64,000 nt of DNA from Hofstenia miamia. Its lineage: Eukaryota > Xenacoelomorpha > Acoela. Below are positions 57,626-64,000 of this stretch, in pieces. The notes below the pieces were generated by a model. That model made no database searches. It saw nothing but the letters and a program-made list of their open reading frames with translations, and was not told the origin of the DNA. The stretch spans positions 1,506,267-1,570,266 of the forward strand of contig SCFE01000005.1 of assembly GCA_004352715.1 (NCBI GenBank), written 5' to 3'. The stretch's first letter is position 1; every line of letters starts with the position of its first letter. The translations under genes were made by a program, and so were the position numbers.

Positions 57626-58451
57626 GACGTCAACAAGTCAAACTTGGACTCATCAGTACACAAGACATGTTCCCAGTCTTCAGCATTCCAGTGAATGTGC
57701 TTCTTTGCAAATTTCAGCCATTTAGAAATGCTATGCTTCCTTAGAAGTGGTTTCCTAACAGAAACTTTCAATTAAATCGTTTACATTCAAGCGCCTTGAA
57801 ACTGTTGATTTCGAAACTTTCCTTTCTGGTGGTGATGTGTCATTAACCTCATGGCAGACATCAGTTCCGATATTGTTGCGGTCAAGCGGGTTTGTTAAGC
57901 ATAGGAACTTTAAATCTGAATCTTTAAACTTGCGTTCTTCCCAAGTTCTATGGTCAGGTTGGACATCTATTGATTTCTTGATCCTTTTTAGAGTATACTG
58001 AACTGCACTTTACGTCAACAGCAATCTTCCTGATTGTCCATCCTGCATTGAGCACTGTTGGATTTTCTGGTTTTCATGATTTTAAACCATTGATATATAT
58101 GGTCAACTGGTAAGGTAAAATAAGAGGAGCGCAAAGATTTCTTGAAGAGCAATATTCTCAAGGACAATACCTACTCCTAATTGTGCTAACAAGATGACAT
58201 TAAGGGAATTCTCTCACTTCCTCAGGCTAAAATATACCCCCAATTACTTACGTCAAATTATACCCTAAAAGGCGTATTTTCTATTTTTATAAAATGAAGT
58301 CAATACTGCTTTTGAAATTAAACGCAATTGAAATGAATATAACTATAATATCATATGGAATGTAATTAGAGACAATAATACACAGAACAGAAATCATTCT
58401 GTGCCATGAAAGGTGAAAAAGTGTTCGTACCTAGACTTTTGCACAGTACTG
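57626..58451 (-). mobile_element. Truncated Tc1-like transposon
   Basis: The right end is CAGTACTGTGCAAAAGTCTA on the minus strand (58451 inward), bordered by TA: a Tc1-type terminus. Inward on the same strand is a broken transposase. It has a helix-turn-helix region with frameshifts (about 58070-57760), then WLKFAKKHIHWNAEDWEHV and LCTDESKFDLL (about 57720-57640) containing the first catalytic Asp. Homology ends there, so the C-terminal two-thirds of the catalytic domain and the other terminus are lost. It is a different subfamily from the Tc1 copy at 1.2 kb. Confidence 0.8.
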
Positions 58452-58575
58452 TATGTATGTATTTATGTAGGTATGTATGTATGCATGTATGAATGTATAT
58501 ATGTATGTATTCATGTATTTATATATGTACATATGTATGTATGTAGCATGCATGTATGTATGTATGTATACTTTT
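58448..58575. repeat. (GTAT)n microsatellite
   Basis: Degenerate TGTATGTATGTA repeats directly beside the Tc1 terminus. The 87-residue reading across it (YVCMYVCM-like) is an artefact of the repeat. Confidence 0.9.
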
Positions 58576-59254
58576 CGTTATCGTGGGAACTGAACAGTGG
58601 TGAAAATGATTTCATCAATACATTTAAAAAAATCCGATGTTTAATATACAAAACTCAACCTACAAATCTTGTGTGACTTCCATCAGTTCAAATGAAAATG
58701 TATTTCACTGTCATTTATACAAAGCTAAAATGCATTGGAAATGTTCTAGTTTTCATGCATTGGCTGTGTAAACGTTTAAGGATTTTACTGTTTTGCAATG
58801 ATTGTGTTGATTTTGGAAAAAAGTACAATTGATTAGAAATATATCAGTATATATATACGTTAATTGAAACTGTTAGTCAAATTTCTAGTCTTCATTTTAA
58901 CAATATCATTACCAAGGAAATGGAATTTTTAATTCTATGCAATCGAATTTTTATGATTATCAAAGAAAAAAACAGCACAGTGGTTGACAAAATTGTAGAA
59001 TTACACGATTATCTTAAATGTATTAGATTTGTGAGATAAATGAAGTTAGTGGTACTGTTGAAAATCTAATATTTCGTGAAAAAAATAGAAATATTAGGTG
59101 AAATTAGAATCACGCACATTAAAGGTGGCACTTAAATCTATATGGGATACCAGACTTATACTTAGTAAAGCAATGAAATTGAAGGAATATAATAGATATG
59201 GTTTTAAGTATAATATGAATGAACACTGAAATGGCTCTTCTTTTGGAGTTCGTG

Positions 59255-59660
59255 TTTTACGGTAGATTTAAGGAAAGCATTTGATGTTAAACACTGTGCT
59301 ATTTGAGAAAGTAAATGGTTATTGCTGAATATATCAAAGAAATTTCTTTACAGATGGCAAGCATAGACTACAAGTAAACTGGCTACAAATTAAAAAAGGT
59401 GTGCCACAGAATACAGTAATTTGTACGCTCATTTTGTGTTTTATATTGCAGACAATCGTCACAACAAGATTGTGAAGTATGCAGACGATTACAAATTAAT
59501 GGTGGTTTTACACAGCAATAGCCCGATACAAAGGAAGAGGAATTTACAAACCTGAAAGATTGGCGCAAAAGTCATAGTATGGCTATAAATTTCAGTAGAA
59601 CTAAGCAAATGGTTTGTAGTTTGAAGAAAAGAGAATTACCTTACAGTAGTATATAGATAT
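59255..59660 (+). pseudogene. LINE RT palm relic
   Basis: Plus-strand pieces are TVDLRKAFDVKHC (59259, RT motif A), KKGVPQNTVI (about 59394, motif B), VKYADDYKLMVVLHSN (59472; YADD at 59478-59489) and LKDWRKSHSMAINFSRTKQ (about 59553). These are the palm motifs of a LINE-type RT in the right order and spacing but in shifting frames. The catalytic Asp residues remain, though the frame is destroyed. The flanks carry no recognisable LINE sequence. Confidence 0.7.
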
Positions 59661-59897
59661 ATATATATATATATATATATATATCTGTGTGGATTTATTG
59701 AATATTTGTTGCAGAAACGAAATGAAAAAGTATTTATATGTATTAATCACAATGATTGTTTTTTAAACAATGTTTTGCCAGAATAACGAGAACAACAAAG
59801 GGAGTGAAAATCAAGATTTCAATGTGAGATTTTATCAATTCCCACGGCTTATTAGAATTTACGAGAGGAACATTTATACGTGCATACATTTTATTAA

Positions 59898-59933
<36 letters not shown>

Positions 59934-59936
59934 ATA
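59654..59936. repeat. Two (TA)n microsatellites
   Basis: TA runs at 59654-59684 and about 59900-59931. The sequence between them is AT-rich and without features. Confidence 0.85.
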
Positions 59937-61143
59937 TATAAACTACATATGCATATTTACAAAATTAAAAAATCCAAATTAATATCATTTACGCTACAAG
60001 GATATATAGATATATTTCGAAGTTAAAGACAAAGTTCAGCCTTGATAGGAAAATATTGAAATGTAAGCCAATACAGGATGCTCTTTGCCCATGATTTGTG
60101 ATGCTACTTCAAGGCAGTATAGAATTATAGTCGACTAAATTTAGCACAAAAAATATTTTACAGATTTTCCTCCATTGTGTCCCATTTTTAAAAGTAATTA
60201 CAGATAGTTAAAAAAGTGCTGAATACAAAAACGCAATTTATCTTCACTCAAAGGCCACAACATTTAAGAATGAGCACATAAATATATTATATTTAAAATT
60301 CAATTAAGTTAATAGCGATTAAAAAAATTGTTTGTGGGATTAATGCTCCGTATACTTGTTCGAAGTCCAGTAGATCAAATTTTCCAAATTTGCTGAAATA
60401 TACTGCACACGTCAGTCATATTACAAAATAACACTTTGCAACGTTTTATCGATTCCATCCGAATCTGCTGCGAATTTATTGCATAAATATTATAATAATT
60501 TTTCTATAAAACAGTAAAAAACCATTAGTTTTTTAAATGAATGAAATTTGAGTAAATTTAATAAAATTTACCATTTAGTCACAATAACTAAAACAAAAAA
60601 ATTGCTTCTACAGAAGTGAAGCCAAGTAATTTAAACATATTTAAATATAGAAAATAAAATTTTATAAAATTGAAGTTGCAGTTGCTAACAATATTACATT
60701 AAATAACCGTTGCTTTTATTTATAAAATCTTGTACTTTGGTTTGGGTACACATGTTTCGGCATGTAGAACAATTCGCACAATACAAATCCTGCCAAATTA
60801 TTTATCGAATGCTCAAAGAATGCAATAGACATTTTTAAGCTTAAAAAGCAATATGTCAAGAAATATTTTGTTTTAAAATCACATGTCATTTATAATGTGC
60901 TTGAATATAATAATAGGATATAAAGAAAAAGGAAAAAATTGTGCAAAATTCTTAGTGTAGCCAAATTTTGCATAACACTGTTATTTAACTTTTTCAAAAA
61001 ATATCTACCTAAGCATTTTCTTTAGCTAATAACTCTTTGTAATTTGCTTCATTTAGTTGAGTGAATTTGAGTAAAGTTTGAATAAAATTCTAATTTAAAT
61101 TATGGATGCACTACAACATATAGTGCATAATGTTACATGGGCA
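59937..61143. other. AT-rich non-coding sequence
   Basis: No gene is seen. 60750-60764 is an exact 15-base match (ACATGTTTCGGCATG) to the PLE hairpin region at 11396-11410 and could be a trace of a PLE end. Confidence 0.35.
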
Positions 61144-61145
61144 TA

Positions 61146-62565
61146 CAGAGTTTACATCAACCAGAATTTACATAGACTGGAGTATATAATGTAGAGTCAC
61201 TTGGGGCCCTATTTTGATTTTATTCCTTTGATTATTTTGGCACTCAAAAATTAGAGTTACGTCACAGTAATGTCATAATTTGTGATTTTTTGCTATCAAT
61301 TTATATCAATTTCTTTTAAATCAATTTGTATATTTTTTCGAGTGCAGTTTTTTCGATCAATTTATTATTTGTCCCCTCAATCTAAACCTCTTCTAACTAA
61401 CTTGTAGTGAACACACAATATAATTCGTCTTACTCCAATCATGTTTGATCTTCTCTAATTTATTTATATGCTAACCCCTCTTAGATTTCAGAATGGATGT
61501 TAGTTTGATAATTTCTGCTTAAGATCCAGTGACAATTTGGGAGGAACTGCACTGGGTCTGGGGCGTCAAATAGCTCCTTAACAGTGACAGCCCAAATCAT
61601 GGTCACTTTAGGTTACAGCTATGTGTAAGTGTAGGGAATAAGAGCATTTAATTTGAATGTTTCATTTCATACATGCACTTAATAATAACACACTGCAAAT
61701 ATAATATGCTGCTGGTGAACATGAATGCATGGTAATTACGTGCCTTTTGTTTTATTATTTATTCACATGAGCTGAGATAACAGAACTCTGAGCCAAATTG
61801 TTTATTTGAGCTAGAAATTAATACTTGAAACACACAAATAGCACCTTGGCAAGTAAGGATGGCTTCAAGGATATGGCTTTGGCGTGATGCCATGTGAATT
61901 GGTCACTGCTGGAAGTCTATTTTCTATGAATGACTTCTGTTTTCCTTAAATGAATCAGTGAACCACCAATGTTCTCTCTTTCACTAAAATGCGGGTCACT
62001 CTCTGCAATGGTAGCCTTTGCAACCTTCAATATTAACACTTGAGTTCCCCAGTACCACTTGAGTAGCCAGAGCTCACCTGCATTTCTACAATAATCAATC
62101 ACTTTCAACATGAAGTTTACCTTTTGAATCTCCTATATATCATATTGAGGACAATCATAGGATTATCTGAAAACAATTTGGTAATTCCAGAGAATATACA
62201 TGACAATTTTTTTCTGAAGTTGACAAGTATTTTACATTTATTCAATATGATTTTGCTATCTACCAGTATAAAATAATATTAAGGTTTTGTTTCAACTTAA
62301 TTATTTTTCCAAGAAATTTCTGAACTCAATTGAATTTTTACAAATTTAACTATAATTTTGAATTTGTTACACTAAAAATATTCATTTGTAATGGATAAAG
62401 TGTATTTTCAATTGAATTTGGGTTTGGTGATCAATGATATTTTTTCCAATTTTCTTCTATTAAAAAGCTCTATCAGATTTCTGGTCAATGTAAATTCTAG
62501 TCTGTGTAAATTCTGGTTGATGTAAATTTCTTAATCAATGTAAATTCTTGTCAATGTAAACTCTG
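61146..62565. mobile_element. 1.42-kb TIR element with TA target duplication
   Basis: Left end CAGAGTTTACATCAACC and right end ATGTAAACTCTG are inverted and bordered by TA (61144-61145 and 62566-62567). The right arm repeats the unit TGTAAATTCTGGT(C/T)(A/G)A several times between about 62485 and 62560; the left arm has two units. No transposase is encoded. The interior includes copy B of the dispersed repeat family. TA duplication and the CAG start suggest mobilisation by a Tc1/mariner-superfamily transposase. Confidence 0.7.
61183..62110 (+). repeat. Dispersed non-coding repeat family, copy B
   Basis: It starts TATATAATGTAGAGTCAC and shares ordered blocks with 62776-63750, for example GCCCAAATCATGGT, GAATGCATGGTAATTACGTG, GTGATGCCATGTGAATTGGT, GGGTCACTCTCT and TGGTAGCCTTTGCAACCTTC. 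It lies inside the TIR element. Confidence 0.8.
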
Positions 62566-62775
62566 TAGACCATTACATGATTAGGGGGTCATGACCAGGG
62601 CTTTCAAATCAAATTTTTGCAAAAATTAAAAACTTTCAAATCAAATTTTGCAAAATTTTAAAATTCAAATTTAAAATCAACATTTGGAGGCTAAAGATCA
62701 AAATTTGATATTCAAATTTCGCCAAAATTTACCTGTCAACACATTTATGTTTCACCAATATTATTTTGTGATAAA

Positions 62776-63750
62776 TATATAATGTAGAGTCACTCAAGTC
62801 CCCTTTTTGATTTTATCATATTGTCAATTTTTTTAGTGTTAGATACTGCCTTAATTAATTAGATTAGTTACATCATCATGATGTTGTGATTTTTACTATC
62901 AAGTTTTTCTAGTGCAGTTATACGAAATTAGAATTATTTGTCCCTAGCTTTAGTTGAACATGTTATTGCTCATTAATTTTGCAAGGGAAATCAAATGTGA
63001 AATTTGTAAAACCTAAACAGGTAATAATTACTCAATTGTTTTAAATACTTGAGGAACCTGTAGCAAATAGCACAATATAATTTGTCTCACTTCAATTGTG
63101 TTTGATCTTTTTGATTTTTTATTAAGCTAACCCTTTTATATTTGGCTATGGATTGTTGTGAAATAATAATTGCTTAAGTTCTGGCTATAATTTGGGAGTT
63201 ACTCTACTGTGTCTAGGGTGACCCCACACTCTCTAACAGTTAGCAGCCCAAATCATGGTACTGTTTTAGGTTGTGGCTATGATTATGTGTAGGGAAATAA
63301 CAACTTTTATTCAATCATTTCTATTCATACATTGCACTTAATAATTTCACTGTGATGATAATATACCACTGGTGAATGTGAATGCATGGTAATTACATGT
63401 GATATTTATTATTTATATACATAGGCTGAGGAAATATGAACAATTGTGATCTGTTTTAATTGAGCTAGAAATTAACAATTAGAGACACACTATTAGCACC
63501 TTGGTGATCTTGGATCAATTTGAGGATGCCACTTTGGTGTGATGCCATGCAAATTGGTCACTATTGGAGGATAATTCTTGTTGAACTATTTTTCTTTGTC
63601 TTTATTGAACTGGCAAACTACCAATGTTCTGTTTTCTGTTGGAATGTGGGTCACTCTCTATGATGGTAGCCTTTGCAACCTTCTACCTGTTATTTGAGTT
63701 ACCTAGTACTGCTGGAGTAGTCAGAGCTCCCCTGTGATTCTACAATAATA
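62776..63750 (+). repeat. Dispersed non-coding repeat family, copy C
   Basis: Same start (TATATAATGTAGAGTCAC) and same block order as copy B, in direct orientation about 1.6 kb downstream. The TIR arms found around copy B are not seen on its left side. The right side leaves the window before an arm appears. No ORF. Confidence 0.8.
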
Positions 63751-64000
63751 AATTTAGTGTCATTGTTAATATTGGAAATTAAGACCTCTGACAGGTATTA
63801 ATAATGGCTGTGTAAATTCATTCACTTAAGTAAAACTCTGGTACTTATTAATTTATTATGTTAGATAATAACAGTGAGCAAATTTTGTGACTATCATGAC
63901 CACATGTATGTTGTACTGTTTTCTTGATTTACCTGTAATAATTAAATAAGCAATTTCAAAATTTTTAAAAGTCACAGGGGCATTTACTACAAATTATGCC

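Noticed and set aside
58413-58676. ORF with Tyr/Met/Cys/Val repeats
   Set aside because: It is a translation of a (GTAT)n microsatellite.
1-64000. CRISPR arrays, rRNA genes, bacterial operons
   Set aside because: None seen. The tandem repeats present have no spacer-repeat alternation, and the genes are eukaryotic and spliced.

Overview
The window is a piece of an AT-rich animal genome, most likely an invertebrate. Introns with GT/AG borders, LINEs, Penelope-like, Ty3/gypsy, R4-type, hAT and Tc1/mariner elements are present, and nothing looks bacterial. The species cannot be named from the sequence. It is a draft assembly: there are six N runs (16033-16257, 18206-18483, 22614-22817, 27453-28452, 28979-29093, 40236-41235) and four single-n joints (1069, 23749, 24408, 25626). 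Several joints and gaps are flanked by near-identical duplicated sequence.

Only one host gene is identifiable. The 3' half of an ATG9 autophagy scramblase gene runs from 2621 to 10359 on the plus strand (eight exons, 369 residues, ending in a stop). A Tc1-like element lies just upstream of its first visible exon, and a hAT relic with an intact 8-bp target duplication sits in its largest intron. A second probable host gene is a set of four phase-compatible minus-strand exons at 48092-48887 that I could not identify.

Most of the rest is mobile DNA in various states of decay. 10.8-12.7 kb: a pogo-like MITE and Penelope-like (PLE) fragments in opposite orientations, each GIY-YIG piece followed by a hammerhead-like hairpin. 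13.5-18.1 kb: a nearly full CR1-group LINE (minus) with an SGNH-esterase ORF1, a 2A-like motif at the start of ORF2 and a broken RT. 19.4-22.9 kb: a LINE remnant, a mariner 3' end, a gag-like ORF and a convergent, antisense RT whose active site reads HIDN. 23.3-25.6 kb: the 5' end of another PLE with a convincing hammerhead ribozyme, then a LINE RT fragment. 25.6-27.4 kb: a LINE endonuclease/RT start that runs into an ORF with a C2H2 finger. 28.6-30.8 kb: a Ty3/gypsy pol relic with stops in one frame. 31.2-32.0 kb: a fold-back element. 32.1-35.5 and 50.1-53.4 kb: two copies of an R4/Dong-like retrotransposon next to (TAA)n microsatellites.

The remainder (35-48 kb and 53-64 kb) is mostly non-coding. 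It contains non-autonomous elements, tandem duplications, LINE ORF1/EN and RT remnants (56.6-57.5, 59.3-59.7 kb), a truncated Tc1 (57.6-58.5 kb), and a three-copy non-coding repeat family (38.1, 61.2, 62.8 kb), one copy of which sits inside a 1.4-kb TIR element. No intact autonomous element was found; frames are generally closed by stops, frameshifts, deletions or gaps.
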